Shown here one piece after another: positions 44,320 to 53,430 of a stretch of DNA of 64,000 bases. Positions within the stretch are counted from its first letter, which is position 1. Each line of letters starts with the position of its first letter. This stretch comes from Streptomyces sp. CNQ-509 (GTDB lineage Bacteria; Actinomycetota; Actinomycetes; Streptomycetales; Streptomycetaceae): contig NZ_CP011492.1 in assembly GCF_001011035.1 (NCBI RefSeq), positions 2,549,501-2,613,500 on the forward strand, given 5' to 3'. The notes beneath the pieces were generated by a model. That model saw only the letters and a list, made by a program, of their open reading frames with translations. It was not told the DNA's origin and searched no databases. Both the position numbers and the translations under genes were made by a program.

Positions 44320-44423
44320 CTTGTCGAACGATGGGAGGAAGTCTGCGGAAGTCGCGTAAGAGCGCCCCCGTTTGGCCCTCTCTCCCCCAGCAGGCCCGTC
44401 GGACCTGCGTGACGTTCGACAAG
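44320..44423. promoter_or_regulatory. Widely spaced 11-bp inverted repeat upstream of the ssgA-like gene
   Basis: CTTGTCGAACG at 44320-44330 is the exact reverse complement of CGTTCGACAAG at 44413-44423. The pair flanks 82 bases of the divergent promoter region and the second copy ends 14 bases before the ssgA-like ATG. It could be a paired operator site or an RNA stem over the ribosome site; unproven. Confidence 0.4.
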
Positions 44424-44437
44424 AGAGGTGCCACACC

Positions 44438-44909
44438 ATGCGGACCGTGGTGGAACGCGAACTGGAGCTGCGGCTCGTGCTGTCGCCGGAGAAAAGTGTT
44501 CCGGTTCCGTCCAGACTGCCATACCGGTCGTCGGACCCGTACGCCGTCCACATCAGTTTCCCCATCGGCTCGGCGGCGCCGGTGCGCTGGTCGTTCGCCC
44601 GGGAGCTGCTGGTGGAGGGGGTGTTCCGGCCGTGCGGCCACGGCGACGTGCGGGTCTGGCCGACGAAGTCCGGTTCGGGGAGCGTCATCTGCCTGGCGCT
44701 CACCTCTTCGGACAGGGACGCGCTCATCGAGGCGCCCGCCGCCGCGGTCTCCACCTGGCTGGAGCGCACGCTACGGGCCGTGCCCCCCGGGTTCGGAGAG
44801 GGCACGGCTCGGCCTGGACGAGGGGCCGGCGGAGCTGCTGGGGCCCGCGATGCGGGACGAGTTGCGGCTGAGCGACCCGTGGCCGTCGGACGAGTCCGGC
44901 GATACGTGA
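44438..44909 (+). pseudogene. ssgA-family sporulation/cell-division gene with a +1 frameshift (SsgG-like by context)
   Basis: ATG 44438 opens an SsgA-like protein: VERELELRLVLSPEKSVPVP, SDPYAVHISFPIG, GDVRVWPTKSGSGSVICLAL and WLERTLRAVPPG. After PPG, at about 44792, the frame carries one extra T. In the next phase the expected tail resumes (SERARLGLDEGPAELL to DPWPSDESGDT) and ends at TGA 44909. Without the extra base the protein would be 156 aa; as given, the original frame runs on into unrelated sequence to 45181. SsgA-like proteins place septa during sporulation. Next to RDD genes and an IclR gene it resembles the SsgG position, from memory. Either a real mutation or a sequencing error. 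Confidence 0.8.
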
Positions 44910-44981
44910 GCGCCCGTACGCGCCGCTGCGCGCCCCCGCGCCGTCCCGCGCAACCGTGCGGCGCCCCGCCCCCGTTCGGCG

Positions 44982-46061
44982 CTACGCCGCCGTCCCCGCC
45001 GGAAGCTGCCCCGGCCCGCGGAACGTGCCCCGGTACGCGGTCGGCGAGACGCCCAGCGCCGCCTGCATGTGCTGCCGCAGCGACGCCGCCGTGCCGAACC
45101 CGGCGTCCGCCGCCACCCGGTCGACGCTGCGGTCGGTCTCCTCCAGCAGGTGCCGCGCCCGCTCGACGCGCTGCCGGGTGAGCCATTGCAGCGGCGTCAC
45201 GCCGGTCTCCTCGCGGAACCGGCGGCTGAAGGTCCGTACGCTCATCGACTCCTGCGCGGCCAGCTCCCGCAGGGCGACGGGGCGGTCGAGGTGCGCCAGC
45301 GCCCAGGCGCGGGCGCGGCCCGTGGTGCCCAGCTCCGGCTCGGCCACCGGCCGGGGCACGTACTGCGCCTGCCCGCCGTCGCGGTGCGGGGGCACGACGG
45401 TGCGGCGGGCGACGTCGTTGGCGACGGCGGCGCCGTGGTCGGCGCGGATCATGTGCAGGCACAGGTCGATGCCCGCGGCCTCGCCCGCGGAGGTGAGGAC
45501 GCCGCGGTCCTCGGTGTAGAGCACGTCGGGCTGGAGGCGTACGGCGGGAAAGCGGCGGCGGAACAGCTCGGCGGACTTCCAGTGCGTCGTGGCCCGGCGC
45601 CCGTCGAGCAGGCCCACGGCGGCGAGCACGAACGCGCCGGTGCAGACGGAGGCCACGCGCGCGTCGGGCCGCACCCGCCCGAGGGCCGCCCGCAGCGCGG
45701 CCGACGGCTCCCCGTACCCGGCGCCCCCGGCCGGCCCCTCCCCCGCGTCCCCCGCGCTCCCGACCGCGCTACCGACAGCGCTTTCGACCGCGTCCGCGGC
45801 GTGCGACGCGGGCACCACGACGGTCGCGGCCCCGTCCAGCGCCTCCGGGCCGCGCTCGACGAGCACCGGGAAGTCCGCGTCGGTACGCACGGGACCCGGC
45901 CGCAGCGCGCAGGTGACCACCTCGTACAGCCGCCGCCCCCCGGCCTCGGCGGAGCCGAACATCTGGTGGACGAGGCCGAGTTCGAGGGGCATCACGCCGT
46001 CCCGGACGAGGACGGCGACGCGGTGCGGTCCGGTGGGGGAGGTTTCTGCGGAGCCGGTCAT
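44982..46061 (-). CDS. GlxA-type transcriptional regulator (DJ-1/PfpI plus AraC HTH)
   Basis: 359 aa. The N-terminal glutamine-amidotransferase-like domain has VAVLVRDGVMPLELGLVHQMFG and ASVCTGAFVLAAVGLLDGRRATTHW, with the elbow Cys kept. The C-terminal AraC/XylS domain has two helix-turn-helix units: LAHLDRPVALRELAAQESMSVRTFSRRF and DRVAADAGFGTAASLRQHM. Such proteins sense a small molecule and activate neighbouring genes. The target is not obvious here; a 15-bp palindrome lies 45 bases upstream of its start. Confidence 0.92.
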   Translation of the reverse strand: MTGSAETSPTGPHRVAVLVRDGVMPLELGLVHQMFGSAEAGGRRLYEVVTCALRPGPVRTDADFPVLVERGPEALDGAATVVVPASHAADAVESAVGSAVGSAGDAGEGPAGGAGYGEPSAALRAALGRVRPDARVASVCTGAFVLAAVGLLDGRRATTHWKSAELFRRRFPAVRLQPDVLYTEDRGVLTSAGEAAGIDLCLHMIRADHGAAVANDVARRTVVPPHRDGGQAQYVPRPVAEPELGTTGRARAWALAHLDRPVALRELAAQESMSVRTFSRRFREETGVTPLQWLTRQRVERARHLLEETDRSVDRVAADAGFGTAASLRQHMQAALGVSPTAYRGTFRGPGQLPAGTAA

Positions 46062-46105
46062 GGCACGATTCTTTCACATGCGCCCAATCCGGCCATTCGA
46101 GGGCA

Positions 46106-46120
46106 TTGCGCCAGGCGCAA
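46106..46120. promoter_or_regulatory. Palindromic operator candidate upstream of the GlxA-type gene
   Basis: TTGCGCCAGGCGCAA is a perfect 15-bp palindrome 45 bases from the start codon of the AraC-family gene and about 250 bases from the IclR gene. This is the usual place for an autoregulatory site. The rest of the 307-bp divergent gap shows no gene. Confidence 0.45.
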
Positions 46121-46368
46121 CGATCACGGAAAGCGACGGACGCGCAAGATCCTGACCGGATTCTGGACGGGGTCTTCCGCTGAGCGGTGCCGCTCGCTAG
46201 GTTTCCGCTCACCCCCGCCGAGCAGGCGGAGGCGGGGCTCCGAGATCCGCGGCAGAGCCGCCGCGGACACAAGCCGGTGCCACCTGCGGCCGGCGGCTCC
46301 AGACGCCGGCGCTGCAAGGGACGGGTGCGCCGGCGCGGGAAGGGCCGCACATCACTTGAGGAGGCGGC

Positions 46369-47028
46369 GTGCCCGCAGAGACCTCCCAGACCCTCGACCG
46401 TGGACTCCGCGTGCTCAAGCTGCTCGCCGACACCGACCACGGCCTGACCGTCACCGAGTTGTCGCACAAACTGGGCGTCAACCGCACCGTGGTGTACCGC
46501 CTGCTCGCGACCCTGGAACAGCACGCCCTCGTCCGCCGCGACCTCGGGGGCCGCGCGCGCGTCGGGCTCGGGGTGCTGCGGCTGGGCCGGCAGGTGCACC
46601 CGCTGGTGCGGGAGGCGGCACTGCCGGCGCTGCGCGCGCTCGCCGAGGACGTCGGCGCGACCGCGCACCTGACGCTGGTCGACGGCAGCGAGGCGCTGGC
46701 CGTCGCCGTCGTCGAGCCGAGCTGGACCGACTACCACGTCGCCTACCGCGCCGGCTTCCGGCACGCCCTGGACCAGGGCGCGGCGGGCCGGGCGATACTC
46801 AAGGGCCGCGGCCTCGGCCCGGGCGCGCGCGAGACGGACGCGGAGCTGGCGCTGGCCCTGACGCACGGCGAGCTGGAGGCGGGCGCGAGCGGCGCGGCGG
46901 CCCCGCTGCTGGGGGTGTCGGGGATAGAGGGCAGCGTGGGCGTGGTGATGCTGCACGAGATCGTCCCGGGCGAGGTGGGTCCCCGCGTGGTCTCGGCGGC
47001 GCGCGAGGTCGCCCAGGCCCTGCGGTAG
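46369..47028 (+). CDS. IclR-family transcriptional regulator
   Basis: 219 aa from GTG 46369, with GAGGAGG eight bases upstream. The winged HTH is SQTLDRGLRVLKLLADTDHGLTVTELSHKLGVNRTVVYRLLATLEQH. The effector domain is shorter than usual and keeps ALRALAEDVGATAHLTLVDGSEALAV and FRHALDQGAAGRAIL. It lies beside the ssgA-like gene region but in its own unit. A regulator of sporulation or of aromatic catabolism (hppD is 2.3 kb away) is possible; no direct evidence. Confidence 0.88.
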   Translation: MPAETSQTLDRGLRVLKLLADTDHGLTVTELSHKLGVNRTVVYRLLATLEQHALVRRDLGGRARVGLGVLRLGRQVHPLVREAALPALRALAEDVGATAHLTLVDGSEALAVAVVEPSWTDYHVAYRAGFRHALDQGAAGRAILKGRGLGPGARETDAELALALTHGELEAGASGAAAPLLGVSGIEGSVGVVMLHEIVPGEVGPRVVSAAREVAQALR

Positions 47029-47350
47029 CCGCGCGGGGCGCGGCGCGACCGGTCGGAAAGCCGCGGCACGGCGTGACGGATACCCCGCGGGTACGGCGCA
47101 ACGCGGCCGGCGCGGAAGTGCGGCGCCGCCGAAGAGGGACGGGGTGCACACCGGACGGTGAGCACTCCGCGCGGCCGGCGACCGGGCGCCTGTGCGCCCG
47201 CGGCGACCACCCGGGCGCGTGCCCCGGCGGCTTCGCCGCGGGGCGGCCGCGGCCCGGCGGAGCCGCTGCCGGCACACCCGGCCTCTCCGGTACGGCCCAC
47301 CCCGCCCCTCCCGTTCCCCCCGCCCGGCGGGGGCACCGTAGATTGGTGGC
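47029..47350. other. Gene-free stretch between IclR and Lon-like protease genes
   Basis: 322 very GC-rich bases. Frames here belong to shadows of neighbours. No hairpin above about 8 bp, tRNA or repeat was recognised. Confidence 0.5.
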
Positions 47351-48118
47351 GTGCCACCTCGTCGTGTGACCCTCGCGCTCTGTGCCGCGCCCGTCGCCGG
47401 GCTGCTCGCCGCCGCGGCGTTCGCTCCGCTGCCGTTCTCGCTGGCGAAGCCCGGGATGACCGCCGACGTGCTCGGCGACCACCGGGGCAGCCCCGTGATC
47501 ACCGTCTCCGGGGCGGAACAGCACGCCACCGACGGCGAGTTGCGCATGACGACGATCGCCGCGACCGGCCCCGAGGTCGATCTGCGGCTCGCGGACATCG
47601 CCTCCGGCTGGTTCGCCACCGACGAGGCCGTGATGCCCAAGGACGCGGTGTATCCGGTGGGCGACTCCCGCAAGGAGATCCGCGAGTACAACGCGGAGCA
47701 GATGCGCGAGTCCCAGAACACCGCCGTCACCGCCGCCCTGAACCACCTCGGCCGCAAGCCCGGCAGCGTCGACGTCGAGCTGCGCCTCACCGACGTCGGC
47801 GGGCCCAGCGCCGGGCTCTTCTTCGCCCTGGGGATCGTCGACAAGCTCGGCCCCGACGACCTGACCGGCGGCCGGGTCGTCGCCGGTACGGGCACGATCG
47901 ATCGGGACGGCACCGTCGGCGCGGTCGGTGGCGTACCGCTGAAGACGCAGGCCGCCAAGCGCGACGGCGCGACGGTGTTCCTGGTGCCGAAGGCAGAGTG
48001 CGCCGACGCGCAGTCGGAGCTGCCGGAGGGGCTGCGGCTGGTGCCCGTGGAGAAGCTGTCCGACGCGGTGACGTCGCTGAAGGCGCTGGAGTCGGGCGGC
48101 GACGTACCGAGCTGCTGA
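47351..48118 (+). CDS. Secreted or membrane-anchored Lon-like (S16) serine protease
   Basis: 255 aa from GTG 47351. An N-terminal hydrophobic segment (LALCAAPVAGLLAAAAFA) precedes a short domain and a Lon proteolytic domain. The catalytic Ser lies in VGGPSAGLFFALGIVD and the Lys in PLKTQAAKRDGATVFLVP. It resembles YlbL-type proteins but is shorter and has no clear PDZ domain. No ATPase is present, so it probably acts ATP-independently outside the membrane. Confidence 0.85.
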   Translation: MPPRRVTLALCAAPVAGLLAAAAFAPLPFSLAKPGMTADVLGDHRGSPVITVSGAEQHATDGELRMTTIAATGPEVDLRLADIASGWFATDEAVMPKDAVYPVGDSRKEIREYNAEQMRESQNTAVTAALNHLGRKPGSVDVELRLTDVGGPSAGLFFALGIVDKLGPDDLTGGRVVAGTGTIDRDGTVGAVGGVPLKTQAAKRDGATVFLVPKAECADAQSELPEGLRLVPVEKLSDAVTSLKALESGGDVPSC

Positions 48119-48197
48119 CGCGCACCCCGTACGCCCCGCAGGGCCCGCCCCGGAATTCACGTGCGGTCCGTATGCGATCTCCGTACCCTCGACCGGC

Positions 48198-48710
48198 GTG
48201 GAACCGCTCAGTGAGAAAGAGATCCGCGCATCCTTCGTGAACGCCACCAAGGGCGACGCCGGCCGGCTCAAGCTGCCGCTCGACTTCGCCGGCCTGCCCT
48301 GGCCGGATCTGGACTTCCTCGGCTGGGTGGACCCCGGCGCGCCGCTCCGCGCCCACCTCGTCGTCCCGCGCCCGGACGGGCCCCTCGGGATCACCCTGCG
48401 CGTCCCGGCCGCCGGCCGCGCCAGCGCTGTGCGCTCCCGCATGTGCCAGCTCTGCCTCACCGCCCACTCCGCCTCCGGCGTCCGGCTGCTCGCCGCCCCG
48501 CTCGCGGGCCCGCGCGGGCGGCAGGGGAACACGGTCGGCGTGTACGTCTGCGCCGATCTCGCCTGCTCGCTCTACCTGCGCGGCAAGCGGCAGCCGAAGC
48601 TCCGTACCGTGCCGCAGGAGGAGTCGCTGACCGAGGCCGAGCGGATCGCGCGTATGTGGGGCAACCTGGAGGATTTCGTGAGGAAGGTCACCGCCCCGGC
48701 CGCTCCGTAG
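48198..48710 (+). CDS. FBP domain-containing protein (EF-G-binding, FusB-like zinc finger)
   Basis: 170 aa from GTG 48198. The C-terminal FBP motif is clear: SRMCQLCLTAHSASGVRLLAAP, then GVYVCADLACSLYLRGKR; the two Cys-x2-Cys and Cys-x4-Cys pairs bind zinc. FusB/FBP proteins bind elongation factor G and can release it from stalled or fusidic-acid-blocked ribosomes. Whether this one protects against fusidic acid is unknown. Its 3' end overlaps the convergent lrp gene by 23 bp. Confidence 0.85.
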   Translation: MEPLSEKEIRASFVNATKGDAGRLKLPLDFAGLPWPDLDFLGWVDPGAPLRAHLVVPRPDGPLGITLRVPAAGRASAVRSRMCQLCLTAHSASGVRLLAAPLAGPRGRQGNTVGVYVCADLACSLYLRGKRQPKLRTVPQEESLTEAERIARMWGNLEDFVRKVTAPAAP

Positions 48711-49203
48711 GACCGCCCCCCGGTGAGCCGCCCGCCGGTGAGCCGCCCGCCGCCTGCCGCACCAGCGGGACGATCCGCAGCGGCACCGGGTTCTCCATCA
48801 CGATCGCCGTCGACGCCCGCACGATCCCGTCGAACCCCACCACCAGGTCGATCACCCGCTGCAGATCGGCGTTCGACCGCGCCACCAGCCGGCACAGCAT
48901 GTCGCCGTGCCCCGTGATCGTGTGCAGCTCCAGCACCTCGGGCACCCGCGCCAGGTGGCTGCGGACGTCCGTGCCCTGGCCCTGCTTGATCTCCAGGGTG
49001 GCGAACGCCGTCACCGGATACCCCAGGGCCGCCGGGTCGACGTCCGGGCCGAAGCCGCGGATGACGCCGCCGGAACGCAGCCGGTCGAGCCGGGCCTGCG
49101 TGGTGCCGCGGGCGACGCCCAGGCGGCGGCTGGCCTCCAGCACGCCGATGCGCGGCTCGTTCGCGAGCAGCTCCAGGAGCCGGCCGTCGAGCTGATCGAT
49201 CAT
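48688..49203 (-). CDS. Lrp/AsnC-family regulator divergent from hppD
   Basis: 171 aa from ATG 49203 with GAGGAG upstream. The HTH is IDQLDGRLLELLANEPRIGVLEASRRLGVARGTTQARLDRL, followed by the RAM domain (VTAFATLEIKQG, LELHTITGHGDMLCRLVA). The last 20 residues are Gly/Pro-rich. By its position it is likely the regulator of 4-hydroxyphenylpyruvate dioxygenase, sensing tyrosine or a breakdown product. A GGTCA-type palindrome in the 125-bp divergent gap fits an Lrp operator. Confidence 0.9.
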   Translation of the reverse strand: MIDQLDGRLLELLANEPRIGVLEASRRLGVARGTTQARLDRLRSGGVIRGFGPDVDPAALGYPVTAFATLEIKQGQGTDVRSHLARVPEVLELHTITGHGDMLCRLVARSNADLQRVIDLVVGFDGIVRASTAIVMENPVPLRIVPLVRQAAGGSPAGGSPGGGPTERPGR

Positions 49204-49262
49204 CCCGCACGCTCCTCGTTGGTCAGCTTGTACAGATAGCCCGGGTCTTCGCGCGTCCCACC

Positions 49263-49275
49263 GGTCAATCTGACC
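49263..49275. promoter_or_regulatory. Palindrome between lrp-like gene and hppD
   Basis: GGTCAATCTGACC is a perfect interrupted palindrome (GGTCA-ATC-TGACC) in the middle of the divergent gap, with a further GGTCA at about 49216. It is a plausible operator for the Lrp-type regulator. Confidence 0.45.
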
Positions 49276-49280
49276 AGTGA

Positions 49281-50474
<1,194 letters not shown>

Positions 50475-50579
50475 GCGCGCGTGACTCCTGCCTCATCCCT
50501 GTCGGTTTCCCATCCCGGCTTGGCCGTTCCGCGACAGAGATGATACGCAATCGTGAGGCGTATCGAGCGGGAGCAGTAG

Positions 50580-51365
50580 GAGGCTGCGCGAGACGACGAG
50601 CAGGACGAGCGGCGCCGCCCGGCGTTCCGCCCCGACGTGGAGGGGCTCCGGGCGGTGGCGCTCGGTCTCGTCCTGCTCTACCACGCGGGCGTCCCCTGGT
50701 TCCCCGGGGGATACGTCGGCGTGGACGTCTGGCTGGGAGCTGGCCGTCTGCGGGCTCCTCGCCCTGGTCCCCGCCGCCGCATGGCGCCGCGCCCTGCCCG
50801 CCGCAGGGCCGGGCGCCGGTCCCGTCGCCCGGAGGGGTGCGCTCGCCGCCGGTGCGCTGGCGGTGGCGACGAGTGGCGCGACAACGCGCTGGAGCGGATC
50901 GAGGACGAGAGCCCGGCTCTGATCATCACGGGCACGCAGGACGTCAAGACGGTCGTCGAGGACGGCAAGCGGCTCAGCGGCAAGGAGAGCGCGAAGGCGC
51001 ACCAGAAGGGCTACGAGGAGACCATGGACGACCTCCTCGGCACCGGCGCCACCGTCGTCACCCTCGCCGACAACCCGTACCCGCCCGAGGACATCCCGTC
51101 CTGCGTCTCCGGCGCGGTCCGGGATCTGGACGACTGCGCGTTCTCGGAGGCGGACGGGTACGGGTACGAGCCGGTCAGCGCGCGGGCGAACGCGAAGTTC
51201 GACGAGGTGGGGCTCATCGACCCGAAGCCGGTGATGTGCAAGGACGGCACCTGCCCCGCGGTGATCGGGAACGTGATCGTGTACCGCAACGGGGCGCACA
51301 TCACGGCGTCGTACATGGAGACGCTGACGGACTGGCTGGACGGCCAGCTACGCCGGGTGACCTGA
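50580..51365 (+). pseudogene. Acyltransferase-3/SGNH (OafA-like) gene shortened by internal deletions
   Basis: The frame after TAG 50577 begins with FRPDVEGLRAVALGLVLLYHAGVPWFPGG and GYVGVDVWLG, the start of acyltransferase family 3. The next ~45 codons read as Arg-rich nonsense in this frame, whereas another phase of the same DNA gives LAVCGLLALVPAAAW, a membrane-helix fragment. From about 50870 the first frame resumes as the C-terminal SGNH-like domain (DNALERIEDESPALIITGT to LRRVT). Intact relatives have about 10 helices and around 650-700 aa; here about 240 codons remain. At least two deletions, one frame-altering, are inferred. No initiation codon precedes the conserved start except GTG 50637. 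Confidence 0.82.
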
Positions 51366-51411
51366 GGCGGGCGGGGTTTCGCGGCGGGCGGAGGCGTTGC
51401 AGTCTGGAGCC

Positions 51412-52815
51412 ATGAGCGATGAGGCAGCAGCCGGACACGCGACCCGGGACGAGGCAGTGCGTACCGCCCTCCTGCGGGGCCTGCCCGCCGCGGCGGTGCT
51501 GACGGACCCGGACGTCACCGTGGCGTACGCGGGCGACATGGCCGGGTTCTGCCCCTCCGGCACGCCCGCGGCGGTGGTGCTGCCGCAGACGGTCGAGCAG
51601 GTGCAGCACGTGCTGCGGACGGCGACGGAGCTGCGCGTCCCCGTCGTCCCGCAGGGCGCCCGCACGGGCCTGTCCGGCGCGGCCAACGCGGACGACGGGG
51701 CGATCGTGCTCTCGTTCGTGAAGATGGACCGCATCCTGGAGATCGACCCGGTCAACCGGATCGCCGTCGTCGAACCGGGCGTCGTCAACGCCGCGCTCTC
51801 CCGCGCGGTCGCCGCCGAGGGCCTGTTCTACCCGCCCGACCCGTCGAGCTGGGAGACGTGCACGATCGGCGGCAACATCGGCACCGGCTCGGGCGGGCTG
51901 TGCTGCGTGAAGTACGGCGTCACGGCCGAGTACGTCCTCGGCCTCGACGTCGTCCTCCCGGACGGCCGCCTGCTCACCACCGGCCGCCGCACCGCGAAGG
52001 GCGTCGCGGGCTACGACCTGACCCGGCTCTTCGTCGGCTCCGAGGGCAGCCTCGGCGCGGTGGTCGGCGCCACGCTGGCCCTCAAGCCGGCGCCGGGGCC
52101 GCAGTTGGCGCTGGCGGCGGAGTTCCCGTCGGCGGCGGCGGCGTGCGACGCGATCTGCCGGATCATGGCGGGCGGGCACGTGCCGTCGCTGCTGGAGCTC
52201 ATGGACCGCATGACCGTACGGGCCGTCAACTCCCTCACGAAGATGGGTCTCCCGGAGACCACGGAAGCCCTCCTCCTCGCCGCCTTCGACACCCCGGACC
52301 CGGCCACCGACCTCGCCGCCGTGGGCGCCCTCTGCACGGCGGCGGGCGCCACGGAGGTCGTCCCGGCGGCGGACGCGGCCGAGTCGGAACTGCTGCTCGC
52401 CGCCCGCCGCGCGGCCCTCCCCGCCCTGGAGGCGGTGAGCGGCACCACGATGATCGACGACGTCTGCGTCCCCCGCAGCCGCCTCGGCGACTTCCTCGAC
52501 GGCGTCGCCGAGATCGCCGCGACGTACGACCTGACCATCGGCACCTGCGTCCACGCGGGCGACGGCAACACCCACCCCAACGTCTGCTTCGACCCGGCCG
52601 ACCCGGACGAGTCGGCGCGGGCGCGGAAGTCGTTCGACGCGATCATGGCCCTGGGCCTGGACCTGGGCGGCACGATCACGGGCGAGCACGGGGTGGGGGT
52701 GCTGAAGAAGGAGTGGCTGGCGAAGGAGCTGGGGCCGGTGGGTCTGGAGCTCCAGCGGCAGATCAAGGCGGTCTTCGACCCGCTGGGCATCATGAACCCG
52801 GGCAAGCTGTTCTGA
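51412..52815 (+). CDS. FAD-linked oxidase (glycolate/D-lactate dehydrogenase GlcD-like)
   Basis: 467 aa from ATG 51412. The FAD_binding_4 domain has PQTVEQVQHVLRTATE, VVPQGARTGLSGAAN, IGGNIGTGSGGLCCVKYG and RLFVGSEGSLG. The C-terminal FAD-oxidase domain has GTCVHAGDGNTHPNVCFD and ITGEHGVGVLKKEWL, with the catalytic His residues. It would oxidise a 2-hydroxyacid. No glcE or glcF partner is adjacent, so it may work alone, like actinobacterial single-chain enzymes. Confidence 0.92.
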   Translation: MSDEAAAGHATRDEAVRTALLRGLPAAAVLTDPDVTVAYAGDMAGFCPSGTPAAVVLPQTVEQVQHVLRTATELRVPVVPQGARTGLSGAANADDGAIVLSFVKMDRILEIDPVNRIAVVEPGVVNAALSRAVAAEGLFYPPDPSSWETCTIGGNIGTGSGGLCCVKYGVTAEYVLGLDVVLPDGRLLTTGRRTAKGVAGYDLTRLFVGSEGSLGAVVGATLALKPAPGPQLALAAEFPSAAAACDAICRIMAGGHVPSLLELMDRMTVRAVNSLTKMGLPETTEALLLAAFDTPDPATDLAAVGALCTAAGATEVVPAADAAESELLLAARRAALPALEAVSGTTMIDDVCVPRSRLGDFLDGVAEIAATYDLTIGTCVHAGDGNTHPNVCFDPADPDESARARKSFDAIMALGLDLGGTITGEHGVGVLKKEWLAKELGPVGLELQRQIKAVFDPLGIMNPGKLF

Positions 52816-52839
52816 CGCGGTGCCCCATGGGGCGGGACG

Positions 52840-53262
52840 CTACCGCCGGACCTCGGCCCAGACGGTCTTGACGACGGCGTCGGCCTGGAAGCAGCCCCAG
52901 CGCTCGGCGAACGCGGCGACGAGGACGAGCCCGCGACCCCGGTCGCTCTCGGGGTGAACCGGGCCGGGCGGGGCAGCCGTGGGGAGAGGCCGTTCGGGGC
53001 GGGCGTCGGAGATCTCGATCCGTACGACGTGCTCCATCAACCGCAGCCGCAGCCGGAAGCACCGCCCCGGATGCCGCCCGTGCACGGCCGCGTTGGCGGC
53101 CAGCTCGGCGGTCACGACGGCGACGGCCTCGGCGGTGGCCGTCGTGCGGGGGATGCCCCACGCGGCGAGTTGGTGCACGGCGAGCAGCCGGGCACGGCGG
53201 GCGCCGCGGGGGGTGGGGCTGAAGAGTGCGGCGAGGGTGGGGGCGGCGGTTGGTGCGTGCAT
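52840..53262 (-). CDS. ATP-binding protein of the RsbW/anti-sigma type (HATPase fold)
   Basis: 140 aa from ATG 53262. The GHKL-type fold is degenerate but visible: VVTAELAANAAVHG (N box), VVRIEISDARPERPLP (G1-like) and SDRGRGLVLVAAFAERWG (G2). Such small ATPases are typical members of Streptomyces WhiJ/AbaA-type loci with an XRE-DUF5753 regulator and a DUF397 protein, both encoded divergently here. It may be a kinase of an anti-sigma-antagonist-like partner; targets unknown. Confidence 0.85.
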   Translation of the reverse strand: MHAPTAAPTLAALFSPTPRGARRARLLAVHQLAAWGIPRTTATAEAVAVVTAELAANAAVHGRHPGRCFRLRLRLMEHVVRIEISDARPERPLPTAAPPGPVHPESDRGRGLVLVAAFAERWGCFQADAVVKTVWAEVRR

Positions 53263-53320
53263 GGAGCAACGGTGGCGGGGGTGGGGAGGGGGCGGGCAGG
53301 GCAGCTGGGCCTCAGGGGCG

Positions 53321-53352
53321 TTGTGTACGGGAAGGGGGCTGTTTTGTACGGG
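53321..53352. promoter_or_regulatory. Direct repeats in the divergent RsbW-like/XRE promoter region
   Basis: TTGTGTACGGG at 53321-53331 and TTTTGTACGGG at 53342-53352 start 21 bases apart, two helical turns. A related GTTGTACCCGGG occurs at 53384-53395. These are candidate binding sites for the XRE regulator on its own promoter. Confidence 0.45.
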
Positions 53353-53430
53353 CCGATGCCCGGAACCCGCGCCGATACGTGTCGTTGTACCCGGGTAGCA
53401 CGCGCGTACGACAGACAGGGGCGTGGGTAG

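Noticed and set aside
51412..52815. Full glycolate oxidase operon glcDEF
   Set aside because: Only a GlcD-like protein is present; flanking genes are a pseudogene and an RsbW-like ATPase.
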